This document shows positions 41,616 through 55,364 of a stretch of 64,000 nucleotides of DNA, piece after piece (the stretch's first letter is position 1; every line of letters starts with the position of its first letter). Under the pieces are notes generated by a model that was not told the DNA's origin, searched no databases, and worked only from the letters and a program-made list of their open reading frames with translations. Source of the stretch: Neodiprion pinetum (taxonomy: Eukaryota; Arthropoda; Insecta; Hymenoptera; Diprionidae); NCBI RefSeq assembly GCF_021155775.2, contig NC_060232.1:3417257-3481256 (forward strand), given 5' to 3'. A program made the translations under genes and the position numbers.

Positions 41616-44600
41616 TGCCTTCTTTACGGCCGCCTGATACGAGGAACGTACTTTGGGTCTATTCCGCTGGACATTTTTACATCCAACGACAATTTCGTTT
41701 GGTTCCTTTATTTTTACCCGCATTCCGCGGAGACTATCGACCGATTAATTCACTCCGGTTCACCGACGTGATAGCGTTTTGCGAACGGACCAACCCCTTT
41801 CATCGCTAGTGTACTTCACTCCCCGCGTTGAATCGAGGATTAAGCACCCTTTGTGTAATGAATCCCATAAGCCGTCCACTGACCGCTCCGAATTCTCGCT
41901 GACGGCTCGGTCTGACCAACGAGTCCCTCGCGGGGTATCAACGCTTGTTATTCCCAAGATTATTCTCTCGAGAAGCAGGAAATTAACGATATTTCATTGT
42001 CGGTCCTCGCGACTGAGACGAGGGGATGCAACGAAAATTGAAAAATTTCCGACTGGCTTCCACAGTTTTCTGTTCTTTAATAATCGTCTTGAATCGAAAA
42101 GAAATCTCTACAAATCTTACAAAAATACACACGAAACCGCATCGAAATTTTTCAACTACACGGACTCGCAACGATCCGAATTACAAATTCCTTTCAAAAA
42201 CCTCGCCGCGAATTTCGAAAAAAACAAATGGTGGGTGCCGCCTGGACTTGCCTCGACTCCCGGCATCCCGCACTCCCAATATATCTCTCTCTCTCTCGAC
42301 TCCCGTAGGGGTTCGACGGTATATGGGGTGAACCTGAGAGGGCTGAGGCCCTTCTATACAATTAAGAACAACAAGGACAGCGAGGAAACGCCCCGCGTCG
42401 TTCCATTCCAGCATCCCGGTACACCATCGCGTTTCGGGGCGCAGAGCTTGGCCGAGACTGCAACCGGAGAGCGAGAGAGAAAGAAATCAAACCCGGTGAG
42501 AGTCGGGATAGGGGATGAGGGTTGGCCGGGGCAGGGAAGGGTCTTTCGACACCCGAGAAGGGCAGGCCCTAGGCTTCTTCCTACTTCGGTAGGCTGCAGC
42601 TTATACGGTCACGATACCCGGCAGCGAACTGCCGCCACTTTGAAACTCGCATGGCTGCCCACCCACTCGAATGCGCCGAACGATAGTTGCATTCAAAATA
42701 TCACTAATTTTTATACAGATATTTTGTGAATTCAGTTGGGTTTCATCGAAATAGGATAGAATATTTTTCGACATCACGTCACTGTAAAGTTACACCACTG
42801 CATATTTATGTATGTTCACGTAAATGTGATGCTGGCTAACTTTGAAATATCACAAGGTCGTTCGAAATAGACAATAAACGATGCCAAATCGGATCGTGCC
42901 ATTTTACAGCACACCTAATGTTCTAGTCTCGTCTATATTTCGTATGGTTAGTCACATTGTGGTTCGGAATTCTTCAAATAAGAATTTTTGAAAGATTCAG
43001 TTTCTTTTCTAAATAGGCACATCTGTAGGCGAAAACTTAATTCGCAACGTAGTACATAAAAGTTTACATCAGATCGAGCTGTGATTTAAATATTCATAAT
43101 TGCTGTCTACAGCAAATTCATTGCAAAGAAGAGTATAAATATAGTTTTCACCTCCGATTTTTGGCTTAAGAATTGTATATTGTAAATTTGTGATGGTTTA
43201 TGATTGAAAAAAATTATATACCAATACGTAGAAGAGGGCAGGAAAAAGTTTCTAGCAAGAAAATTTTAGCCATTTTGTATTTGTTTCATTCATTCATTTT
43301 ATTTCGCGAGACTACCATTTGATGAATTATTCGACTACACCAGGCTTACATCGTACAAAAATATTTATCATATTCCTGAATCATAATTATGAAAGCGGAG
43401 GTTGATTCGAATTTCGTCAGGTTATTTATTATATTTTAGGTTTCCTCCACTTTTGTGGATTAGCATTCCAAAAGTTATTACACGATTTTTTGGTTCATTA
43501 ATTTTTAACCCAGCTGCGACGATCGAATGATAAAAATTTAATATCATTAATCTGAGCAGGTATATCATAACCAGGGTGAAATGTAACCGGTAGTCCGTGA
43601 AAATAGTTCGTGAGTCGAAACGACTCCGCGTGTTATAACCGAACACTTATCTACATTAAATTAACATTTTTCATCTTGTTATCCAAATAATGAACGAGCC
43701 TTAAACAAGCCTTGATAGATGTTTAAACCGAACCCTTAATTGAATTCACACTTAGTCACTCTGCAGCATTTACCCAAACGGCAAGTCACCCTGCACTGAT
43801 TTTCTCTCCTCCTTTCACTCTCGCTCTTTTCCACATGTAATATACCTACCTCCACTATAAATTTGTCAGTATTCCTGCACTCTCGCCGCAATTGAGCTTG
43901 TTCAATTTCGACGACATTGCGACTCGGTAATTCCAAAAAGTGGCCACAGCTAAGAGGGACATTTTATCTGGGGGTAGTTTAATCGCAATTTCTAGCTTAG
44001 GAAAAAAGAAAAGGTAAAGAAAAAGATTTATCTTCTCGTAAATCCAAACGTCACGGTAGAGTTTGAAGAGTTTTGCAAAAATTTTGCCACGTTCTAAAAG
44101 CGGAATGATTATCAATGGGTGAACATGGGGTTACTCCTGCGACAAGGACCGCTGACTACCGCAGGTTTCTGAGTGGAAGTGAAAGCCGTGCCTCCAGGGG
44201 TAACAAAATGGAGTCCTGTACTGCAGACATGGAGCCGAGAAACGTTTTAAAGATCTTAACGCTCATTGAATGCAACTTTTAATATTTTTCACGTAATATT
44301 TAACTGCGGTATTTGACTGACTCAGGCGCTCGGAACAGTTTTTAATTTTGACAGCTGAAATTGTCTCATTGTGAATAAATTTAGGGGTTAATTTAAACGA
44401 TTTACCGAACGTTGTATACATGTAAGAAAAAAATAAAAATAAACAAACTAAACTATCATTTTTCACGGGATACAAAAACATTTTAGTACTTATACTTATT
44501 CGAAATACTCTTAAGCTGATTGCAACGAACGACTCGAAAGATGTATCCGAAATATAAAAAAAAAAAACTTTTCGTATTCTCTCCGCGATTGCTGAAATCG

Positions 44601-47600
44601 TGAATAAATAAAAGTGACCTTGTCGGGTTTTGCCGAAATTTTGAACGATTTTGAAAGACGCTAGAATTAAATCTCACACATGCTATGTCGAACCGTTAAA
44701 AAAAGAAAACTATTACTAATGGTCTCGAGTCGCTGCGATCACCATTCTGAAAATTGCTCGAAAAAAACAAAGAAATATTATGATCTTTTTTCAGCTGTCA
44801 ATTCTACGATGTCTTGGTTGCGTTTATTGAGTTCCTCAAGTGACGATTACAGTCGTTTACGAATCAATACTTCTATAACGAATAGTTTTTGGTTCGAAAA
44901 ATCGTAAAAAAATAATCGAGGCCTACTACTTTTGATGTTGACTGATTTCAAAAAAGCCCAGAGTCAAGCTTCTGCCGTTAATTTAATAAAAAATTTCACT
45001 TTGAATATCGAATCGACATGCGCGAGGTCCACGCAGTACCGAACCACGGATTAATTTGCAGTGAATTAATTGGACCAGCGTTGGCAGCTCCGAGTGAGTA
45101 AATCGGCGAGGGTCGAATTCGGCTGCACCACGCACGGGATATTCGGGGTAGAGTTGTACCTACACATACCTCTAACGCCTTATCGTTTTGACGGAGTTAT
45201 CCCTCACCGTTCGCTCGGAACCCGGGGTCGTTACATTATTCATGTTTAATATCACCAAGTATTTCATCCCTCCCTGACTGAAAGCAGCCAGCCATCCAGG
45301 CAGCCAGCCGCTGCCACCGTCGACGTCGCCGTCGACCGCGCTAATATCGCCTCGAGGGCGGAAGAACGAGGGACTGACGAAGCGATAACGGTCTCGGTGC
45401 GTGTCCCAGCCAGGAACGAACTATACAAAAATCGCAAATTTCAGCCTGAGATTATCGGGCCGGATAACGGGGATGAAAAACGTAACCGGAGGGTAGGAAT
45501 TCCGCGGCGGAAGAGAACCGCCTCGCGAAAAATTCCGCCTCAATTAATTAACGATCGGCGGAAATTAGCGAGGAGGATATTTTCGATCGATAACGAGTAT
45601 CGCGAATCGTTAAACGCGAATGGATCGTGATTCGGGGGTCACGGCACGGCGCAACGGCATCGCAGTCGCTCAACGTTTATTCATGGTCCGACGCGAAATC
45701 AAATCGCCATCACTCAGGAGCCTTAACTAAGTCGACGCGCGCTCTGCATAAAACGACCATTAGTGGAAGTGTAACTAACCTGGAGACAACTCGCGGAGGG
45801 GTGGAAATTGGAGGAGATTCTGGTCGTATACCCGCCCGCTCAACCGGAGGGATGAGAGTTTCGACGCTCTCTCGCGCTTTTAGGTGTCACCGGGATAAGG
45901 AGACAGGCTCGGATCAACCGGTGAAGCGGCTTTTCTTTTTCCACTCGTGAAATTATCCTCGAAACTTGCGATGCGGAATACATTGAATGCATTTCGTTTG
46001 AGTAAACAGACGTTCGAATTTTCAATTTGATTCTTGTGCACCATGTACCTACACAGTATTATCTACGTACAATAATATCGACGCGGTTGAGCGTTGTATG
46101 AATAATGGGCAGGCATGTTGCGAGAATTGAGAAAAAGATAGCGAAGAAGAGCTTGCGGGAAGAGGGACCAGACGCGTGTATGCATTATATATAACGGCGA
46201 GCTTCCTGAGAGCAAGGCTTTTAATCCGAGCATGCAAGAAGAAATCGGGTGGGATGGGCGAGACTGGAGCTGTCAGCGTCTTGGCGTCGCCAGGGACGCC
46301 GGGCGTCCTCGCCACCCCCGAATCCTATCAACCTCACTCTCGTTGCCGACACCCTTCGAGCCCCTTCGCGCCCCTTCGCACCCCCCAGCGGCGTCCCTCT
46401 GCCGCCCCCGTCACACAATACACCGGAAATTTCAGCGAACGGATCGCGGCGCAACATCGGCGTTGATTTCCGCGGGGAGTGACGTGTCACGTGCTCGTTG
46501 GGGGCGGTGGGTGGAAACTCGCCCACCCAACCTCCCGCAAGTACATACGTGCTGTAAATTATATGCGTACGATATATTACAGATCAGATATTGTCTATGT
46601 CTATATGTGACAGTGTATATAAAACGTACAATTCGCAGACTCGTTTATTGCGGGCCCGATAAACGATTATACCATAACCGTCGAAGAAGTAATCTTTCAT
46701 CTTCGTGGCAGCTCGTCTTTTCCTCCTGACCATTGGATCGTTTAATTCAATGTTTCCCCGACAGTCGTAGAGAGAATCGTTTCTTCGTGTTTGAGACGTA
46801 CGTTTGTCATCCAGAAATATATCTTTCGTGTCTTTCGTCCTCTCCGGTTTGACGCTTTTTTATCCTTCCCCTTCACGTTCTTGTATACTCCAATTTTGCA
46901 GTAAATAAAAAAAAATAAAAAATGAAAAAACAATCGTCATACAACGCGTACAACTTACAAATATTGCGATACGTCGAAATCGTACTGTGTTATTTAGAAG
47001 ATGGAGATTTTCCGGATGACAAGTGTTTTTCTATAAATACAGAGTGCGACTCGACTAACGAAAATACTAGTAATTCTGAAACTAATGTTGAAACACGCGA
47101 TCGAAATACAAATAGAGAAAATTCGTTTCTCTGAGGTAACGACCAGACGCGTATAGAAATCATTAGTCCTGAGCGAGAGATTTAACGGTAACTTTCTACG
47201 GCTTTGTGTAACAAATTCATCTCATTCACCCTTTTCGTCCCCTTCTTTGTGCGAGGGGGCAAGTCGAACGGAGCTTCCACCCGACTGCACAACATGCAGA
47301 GTCGACGAATAGGCCGAGCGGTGTATTCACGCCGCTGCAACGGGACGTCGAGCGATGCTGTTCTTCTCTCTCTCTCTCCCTTCGTCCCGACACCGGCGGC
47401 CGTTGCGAAAAAATTGGCATAATGCGGTGCGTCAAAATTCTTTCGAGTCAGCAGAACGTTGTACAGAAGTCGCAGTGAACCGGTTGGCGGGTCGTGCCGG
47501 TAATAATCTGCAGCCCTGCGGAGCACAATGCAGGTCTAAGCCTCGACGGAAGAAAGCCCGTCGGCCTGCACACACCAGGATGGCATTTTGACGCAGCGGT

Positions 47601-47855
47601 GTTCGTGGTGGTGCACACTCGTTGCGGAAGAAGAGAAGAAGCTCGTAGTCGTCGAGCTGTGGAACAGTGCAATGGATCCCCTACGTCAAGCGCAGCGAGC
47701 GGGATGAACAAGGATCCTGTGTGTGAGTGCACGCAAACACAGAGTCGGGAGAAAGCTCACCGTACAGGGGAAGAAAGCGGTCCAAAGAGAGGAACCCGAG
47801 AACGGAGGGCGCTAAGGGGACCAAGGAAAGCGAGGAGGACGGAGAGCCACGTCAG

Positions 47856-47893
47856 TCGTTCGTTCGTTCGTTCGTTCGTTCGTTCGTTCGTTC
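47856..47893. repeat. (CGTT)n microsatellite
   Basis: Nine CGTT units. This motif class carries a CpG in every unit. Confidence 0.95.
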
Positions 47894-48037
47894 AGTCGGT
47901 GTACTATGTGCGCGGTCGGTCTACCGTCGATCATTAATCACGTTCCACGTCGCGGGTAGCACCGCGCCGCCAGGGGTACCTTACTAAGGGTGTATGCCGC
48001 GTCGGGACGCGGGGCCGAGGGTGCCGCCCCGGGGAGG

Positions 48038-48096
48038 AAGAGAGAGAAGGAGAGAGAGAGAGAGAAGAGGGCGAGGGGGGGGGGGGGGGGGGGGGG
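48038..48096. repeat. (GA)n run followed by G22
   Basis: Interrupted GA dinucleotides lead to 22 consecutive G residues at 48075-48096. The purine-only strand could form triplex or quadruplex structures. Homopolymer length in an assembly is often unreliable. Confidence 0.93.
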
Positions 48097-48687
48097 CGGT
48101 AGAAGAGGATGCCCCCGTTGCAGGGGACGAACTCTGGTACCCGCGTCCGGAGACTCGAGCTCCTCGGTCGCTGTGGTCGGAGGAACCAAAGAGCAGGAGC
48201 AAACGACTACCGCCCCGCCGACAGTAGACAAGCTGATTACCATTATCGTCCTCGTCCTCTTTCGGCAAGAAATCAGTCTGTATCGCCCCCGTCGGATAGG
48301 CTGTTTGAGTGAGGAGTTTTCGTGAAACGGGGCACGCGGCTCTTGTCTTGATAACGGAAAAGAGTTGCTCATTTTTAGACCCTCGGCTCCGATGCTCTGG
48401 GAGCTTTCGATCCTCGTCGAAAACGTTTAGTTGTGTGATTTAGATGATTTGAAACGAATTTTCAACACAACCACGGTGATGGGAATGTTTACTTTTAGGG
48501 TTGAATATTTTTGAGATAGCGAAGTCGATTTTGGTTCCGTCCGTGAACCAGGTTACTTGTAAAACTTATTGGATCAGTGAATAGTTATTATAAAAATGCG
48601 TGAAGAGTAAGAAGTATCATCGAGTTACTATGAATATTTTTGGAAATTGAGATAGCTCGTTTTCGAATTCTGTCGAAGCTTTCGAAC

Positions 48688-48743
48688 CCAACTTTTTACA
48701 GTAAAAAGTTAGCTTCCAACTTTTTACAGTAAAAAGTTAGCTT
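48688..48743. repeat. 28-bp tandem duplication carrying a 21-bp palindrome
   Basis: The unit ccaactttttacagtaaaaa then gttagctt is present twice in direct succession with no mismatch. Each copy contains a perfect palindrome with 10-base arms around a single central A (48690-48710 and 48718-48738). It lies about 290 bp left of the inverted-repeat transposon. No function can be assigned. Confidence 0.9.
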
Positions 48744-49025
48744 TGGATGATTAGGATCGATTCGAAGTTCAGCAAATGTAAGGTGTAACTAAGGTATTTA
48801 TCGAGTTGAAGCTAGTAACGTTATCGTAACGGTTCGCGCTAAGGAAAAACCTTTAATCCGCAATTTTGCAACTGTTTGAAATTCAGTAAACCGTAATAAA
48901 ACAAAATATACCTACTCATATTTTGCAATCCTAGTTCCTTAAAAATCATAGCAAAGATAAGGAAATGTAAATTTTTTCTCAACCTTCCGCTACGATGACG
49001 TTACTAACTTCAACCTCGCAAGTAT

Positions 49026-49932
49026 TTAAGGGGGGAGCCTGCTTTAGAGGCTTCAAAAAATCGGTTTTTTCGAGGATTTTTTTGGGAAGGAAAGAAATAT
49101 CCGATTAAAACGAAACTTTCAGGGTTTATTGTTATGTATTTCAACAGTCTTCTCGAATTTTTTCATTAGGATACATGTCATATTATGCCTGGTACAAGCA
49201 TTTCACCGAGACGTCTCGAGTATGCATTTGTCGTGCGGCGGGAAAGGTGCAGGTCGCAATTTCCATCTGAAACAAAGAAACCAAAAAAATTTTTACTTCT
49301 CAATAGTATAGCTTCTAGTTAAACCAAGAAAATTCCACAAAAAGTGAAAAATTCAACAATTTTTCGCAAATTAAAAAAAAAAATTCATTTTTCTTGGGAA
49401 AAGAATTCACTTTAGATTGTTTAAAAAGTGGGTTAATCTTAACTTTCTCAAGGTTTTTTAGGTTCAACTAGAAGAAAATTTCATCCCGAGTACGATGCAA
49501 TTTGTCTCGTTTCGATAGGACGTTTAGTTTTTTCCCTATCTTTCCCGCCAATTAGGAAAAAGCGTAAAAATGAAAAACGGAGAAATCGTGCGTCAAAGTT
49601 TTCGTACATAAAAAATCGTAATTTTCTTGAACTTACCGCATTAATATGCTAATCAGCGATTCCTGGTCCATAGAGTTGCCCTTCAGACTCTTCAAAAAAC
49701 TGGTTCAAAACTTCAAAAAACTGGTTCAGACTCTTCAAAAACTGGTTGAAAACTTCAAAAAACGACTCGTATACCTGCTCGACGCTTGCTCACTATTTCT
49801 TCTGTAACTCCGAAAATATTTCGAATTTGCGTCTGAAATTTTAGGGACACATTCTTGGATAGTTTGGGAAGACATTTATGCAAAAAAAAAAAATAGATTT
49901 TTTGAAGCCTCTAAAGCAGGCTCCTTTCTTAA
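49026..49932. mobile_element. Non-autonomous DNA transposon with 37-bp terminal inverted repeats
   Basis: The sequence at 49026-49062 and the reverse complement of 49896-49932 agree at 34 of 37 positions; the three differences are ggg versus aaa just inside the ends. Both copies share agcctgctttagaggcttca followed by aaaaatc. The element is 907 bp and has no substantial open frame, so it must rely on a transposase made elsewhere. Both ends carry TTAA, which could be a TTAA target duplication (piggyBac-like) or a TTA/TAA duplication (PIF/Harbinger-like). The termini do not match the usual piggyBac CCC start, so the superfamily is open. Confidence 0.85.
49689..49764. repeat. Short tandem units inside the inverted-repeat transposon
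   Basis: Four degenerate copies of a unit like cttcaaaaaactggttcaaa occur side by side within the 907-bp element. The core cttcaaaaaa is also part of the terminal repeats, so the array may have grown from terminal sequence or be a transposase-binding region. Confidence 0.75.
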
Positions 49933-52858
49933 TGGTATTCACACCGATATGTATGAAGCGTGAGCTGGAAGCGATTCGAACGTCAAAAATTAGTCGTAAA
50001 TAATAACCAGGAGGGAAATTTGTTGAGACGATTGACGGTTTTATGACCCTTTGTATCTCTATGCCCGAACTGCAGCAAGAGACCGCATGAAAACATGCTT
50101 TGGCCTCGGAGCATTGTGTTTATCGGCATTTAACCCTTTACCTGAACCCCACGAATGCGACCATAAATACTTCAGCTCTGTTTCCTATGTACCCAGAGCC
50201 TTGACTTCCTTTCAGGAAATTTGCATACCGTTGAAAATTAGCCCAAAGCAGACGTACCGCCGAGCGACCGGGTCGAAGCACTTAAACTGGGTCATTTCCG
50301 ACGAACTTCTACACCGTCGACGTTCCGTCTCGTGCGACGTTGGCACGAACGTCGAACCAAAATTGAATCCTTCGATCTCGGTGCCGATACTAAGTAGCCG
50401 ATTGCGTAGATAAATTTAACACCGACGGTGACGGTTGTGGATTTTTTTCAAGCAAAAAAGCCCAAACGCTTTTCGCAAGCTCCACACGTCGATAGCTGCT
50501 TCGGTCAGCGGCGATTAACTCACTCTTTCGATAGCTCTCCAGGCTCGTATAGTCATCGACGTATACCAGAAGTCACTTGGTCGATTCATTCATCCATCAA
50601 GCCCCGCGAGTCTACTCAGGACGTACCTTATTGCTGTGCAGGAACGATCATGATGTATCTACGAACGATGAAACTTCTCCTGCTGAGTGGACGTTCGGTA
50701 GAAAATCGTGGAATTAAAAGAGCAAGAAACGATCAGAATCGACATTCATTAGGTAGTCCGACCTGGAGAAGGATCGGGAATTTGATTGAACTATCGCATA
50801 CGGAATTCGTTGAACTGTAATGGAACTTCTCTTAACGAACGCCTCTTTAAAACGGACAGTCTGAGAATCTCCAGCAACGCAATTTACAGGTTAATATTGA
50901 TCTGAATATAGCGGACACTCCTCTATAACGGTCAATATTTTTAGCATCGAAGTTGTCCGCTGTTGGGAACTCTTCACGAAATTGAGCGATAACACTGCCT
51001 AAACGTGTTTGTGCTTACTCGGACACCCCGCGATTTGTGAATGATGGCGGCGGCTGCGGGATGGATCATGTAGTGAGTCGGAGCGGATACAGATGCTGAT
51101 ACAAACGATGTAATGCGGATAAATAATTATCACCGCGAATGGTGGATGTGTTACATGCACGGTACGTTGGAGCCAAGCGGCTTGAAAAGCTGTATGCACG
51201 CCTGTACGATAAACGAAAGCATGCAGGGAGTGCGGAAAACTCGAAGAAAAGAAACTGTGCGTGATTCGAGCCGGGTTCTAATTACTTTGAGATAAATATC
51301 ACTCCACGTCTACGAGTGGCGTGCTCCTGGAGCGTTTGCTGAACGATCGTCAGTCATACGCCAGCGAGCTGCTCCGCGTTTCTGAACTGTTATACCTAGG
51401 AGGAAGGATTTTATCAGTTATTCGTACCATGATCGTCCGGCTTGGGTTATAGGGATACGTTTTACTACCATGAGAAATGAGATTCCTCCGCCGTTTGATA
51501 TACTTCCAGGAAATTAATTGTAGAGGGATGTACGGTGGCATTATACACCGTGGCTCCAAAGTTATCAACGATCTAACGAATCTGCTACGGACCGACGATT
51601 CGATCGATTCATTCGAACACCCAGTGGATTCATATTAACACCATCGACATGATTCGCAAGTTGCGCGATTTATACGATCGCGTAATCATTTTTACTTCAC
51701 TTTACTTACGAATATTACGTAACTCGGTGAGCTACTGTGTGATTTTCATCATATTGCTTCTTGATCCACTGATTATCTCATTCGAGATTAATAACTCTCA
51801 ACATTCATTTTAATGACCGCGGTCTCAGACGGTTTATTTAGAAAATTTTTAACACTCCGACGAATCAAATTTTTTAAGATACGTCGGTTTCAATCATTTT
51901 CGGTACTGCGTTGCAAATGCGAATGAAGTAGCGTAAGCAGAAATGCGAGACGCGTTTAATTCGGGAAAAATCCATCGGCACGTCGCTCGATTATTCGAAG
52001 AATGAGACGAACTGCGTCCCGGCTTGTGTTCCTTCATATTCCGCGGGGTGTATAATATACGAGTGATCGGCGATGGGTGTAAACCGACAAATGCCATGTC
52101 AAGCTAACCCCTGTACTGGCTAAGTATATTACTCGGAGAAGCACGGCACGTAAGATATTGTTCTCACGATGAAATTAATAGTGGTAGTGAGCTCTGGCGT
52201 ATAACATTAATCCTGGCGGTATTAGTGACACGGTAAGGCGCTGAGCCCGGCTGAGAAGGAGCGGCAGGACCGGGGCCTCATGCCCTCCTCTCTTCCTTTC
52301 CTTAGATTCTCCCATATTCCCGAGCTCCCTGTTACCGGATAGCAGGATATTACCCGCGGGATCCACTGGACCACCGGAAGATAATACAGGATGAGGTCTC
52401 GAGAGGTCTCGAGGACTCCTGTATGAGTTGCCGTTTTCTCAAGATGCAGGTCGTGCTTGAAATACTTGAGGATCGAACACTCCCGGCACCTTTCTTCGTC
52501 TTTGATCCAGGAAAAAAAAGTTCTTCGAAATAGAAAGTTATATTTTAATCACTCCTTCATATCAATATAGGTCCAAAAATCTCTTGCATGATCTATAAAT
52601 TATCGTTACTTTGTTCACGGAACAAAGAACTTCTTTTTTTGAGACACGAAAATTCCGAGTAAACGATACTGTAGAAAACTTATTTTCGAATTCCTTGAAT
52701 TTCGGATGTCGAAGCCTTGTGCATTCGGCTAATGATAAGATTCTTTTACCACAAACGAAATGGTTATCGTCATTCTTCCCCTTGGGGCTTACGGTCTTCC
52801 GTATTTCGGATCTCAGAGTAAGAACGAGAAGTTGATAAGGTTTATTAAAACGAGAGAT

Positions 52859-52896
<38 letters not shown>

Positions 52897-55364
52897 AGGA
52901 TAATACAGGAGACCGCGACAGCTGACGGGGACAGCGCGCGGCCGCGATCAATAATATAATATCACGTTGCCCAGGGCACCTCGTTGCTATCGCACCATCA
53001 CACACCGTTCTTCTATATCTTGGTCGTATTTTCAACCGGTATGTATGAAACGAAACTATACGCGAGTGTAAAAACCGCCTAAAGGTGTGTTGAGAGTAAC
53101 GAAGCGCGCGTGTCCGTTCAAACTAATATTCTTGAATAATATTTTTCTGGGTAAACTATGATAGAAATAGGAGAGAATTGTACAAGTTCGTGGCACTTGT
53201 GAGTGACGCTCGAAAACTCACACTTGAAAAAAAAAAAAATTAGCAAATCGAATTAATCACTGATCATTTAGTTGCAATAGACACGATTTTTTCCGGCGAT
53301 TCATTTTTCAACTTACATTCGTATGCAAGTGATAATTTGGAAAACATTTTCATGTCATTATATCGTGTCAGTAACATGGATTTAAACAACATTCTACCGA
53401 AATTAACAGATAGCATGAAACAAAACGTCAAGAAATATTCAATCAGAGTATCAAATTTTTAACGTCAGCAGAGGAAAAAGAATATTTTTCTCATCAATCG
53501 TGGTAGAAATCTTAACTGATAAGCCGGATTTAAGCAAATTCTTCAAACTATCATACGAACTTTTAAATTTCATTCATTAGTAATTGAGAAGTATTCTGTA
53601 AATTCTGTAACCTTTTGGGAAACTGTTTTTTTTTTTTTTTTCTTTACTTTGATCTTACGATTCATATCATTGTTCCAAAAATATATTCTGCTTCATTACC
53701 AATAATCAAAAGTCAGTTTAATCAGCCTTACGTAAAGTGCAGTTGAAATCTTCGGTACCGTCTATTAATCTGATCTGTTTAAGAGATTGTAATAGATCTC
53801 GCCTAGTTGTCGCTATTTTCTTAAGAAGCGACAAAAAACTCACTGATGGTAAGCGATCAGAGGTTGGTAAGAAGAGTTCCGGCTTAACTATGGCCGTTAG
53901 TTGCAGATGGTTAACGGTCCCCTCCGTGCCGACATTGACTCAGATCTTGGCTTACTGAGTTGAGAATGACTCTGTAGAGGGAAACCGTTCCCAGGTAATA
54001 AAATTGTGGCGAAAAACGAGATCGATGAAATGTTTGACTCGGGTTGGAATTATGGTAAAAAAATTTGAAAAATTGGGCTCGTTAGAATAATGTGTAGATA
54101 GACTAGCGTGGTGGTAAAATTCTCTTCAGAAGAAGCAAAAATTGTAATGGGAGAAATTCATTTTTTGTATAAGTGGATAGTATTTTTTTTTTTTTTTTTA
54201 CCTGATATTAAACTTGTGTACAGCTTATTATCTGAACTGCTTGCAGATATCTTAAATATTCTAATTGGCAGGAAAGAAATAATATCTGCTGTAACAGTTC
54301 GATGGCATTTGTGAACATTATTATAATGGTTGCATGTCTGGGGTTGATAATTAATTACCCGATCAATTTATTAAATTTATGTTCATTCGAATTATTGATC
54401 TTATCCCGAGGCGGCGTAAAAATTTTGTATACAACGGAGCGAAATTGATTATGAATGGTGCGAATTGAATTATGAATAGTAATCAGTAGCTGCAGAAATT
54501 TCGGGGATCGTGATTGATTCGTTGGACAATTGAGTCACATTCGTGAAATGACAAATCGACGAAACCTAAATTGTTCTCACACTAACTGAAACTCGCGATA
54601 TTGCTTGAAACTTTAGGATTTGATAGTAACTTTTACATATTTGTCAATGCAACAAATATCAGCTGCCGAAATTTAATTCAACCCATAGCTGAATTAGAAA
54701 ATGAACCAAAAAAAAGAGAAATACTGAGTCACATTATTAATTACAACTGCTAAAATCAACTCGACCAGACTGATATTAATTTTTGAATGTCGAATAATTA
54801 AAGCTGCTTTATGCATAAAATAAGGCGTGAATTCATTCAAACTACTGACTCGGTATGTTCTATTGATTTTCATAACTTCGGGACATCGTCGTTTACGATC
54901 GTCATGAAGGATTAATTAAGGGGTAAAAGAAATACACTTTCCTATTTCATTATTTTATTCAAACGGTTACAATGCTTTCATTTGTTGCGTGTAATTTTTA
55001 TTAACGACGTATAAAATTGAGTAAAGTAAACACTTTGTCTCTAATTTTAATACAGTAATTGATGTATCTTGTTTTTATATATCTACGCTTAAGAGAATAT
55101 TCACTTGTTTGTACATTGCGCAATCATTGGACGCCTAGATAAAAATAACTAACGAAACAGCTCGTTCTTAATTGATAATCGTAAGTCGTGCGTGTACGTA
55201 AAAATAGAAATTTATCATATGAATCTTATAACAATAATAAATTTATTCCTGACAGAGCGCCAGCGTTCGAATTGTCAGTGTACGAAAGAAATTCTCTTCC
55301 ATAGATGGTGGAACGGAATTCGGAGAAAGTCGGTGTACGTTTCTTGCAATCATTAGTCGCGTGG
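49933..55364. other. Non-coding DNA between the transposon and mir-993
   Basis: No gene seen. It holds the (GA)n repeat and a short inverted repeat with pogo-like wording (50910-50961). As mir-993 is transcribed leftwards, part of this stretch is downstream of its hairpin and could belong to its primary transcript. Confidence 0.5.
52863..52895. repeat. (GA)n microsatellite
   Basis: Uninterrupted GA run of 33 bases. Confidence 0.95.

Larger units (their letters stand above)
35451..48687. other. About 13 kb of non-coding DNA downstream of Dfd
   Basis: No gene is recognised. GC-rich, CpG-containing patches at 36.48-36.78, 38.6-39.1, 40.7-41.4, 45.3-45.9, 46.2-46.5 and 47.3-48.3 kb stand out from an AT-rich background and might include promoters of untranslated transcripts. 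A 950-base stop-free frame ending at 42729 has no ATG and no recognisable domain. Confidence 0.5.

Noticed and set aside
41779..42729. 316-codon stop-free frame, the longest apart from Dfd
   Set aside because: It opens with TTG and contains no methionine codon at all. The translation is Ser/Arg-rich with no domain and no splice-site pattern I trust. Its length is unusual for chance but it has no coding character.
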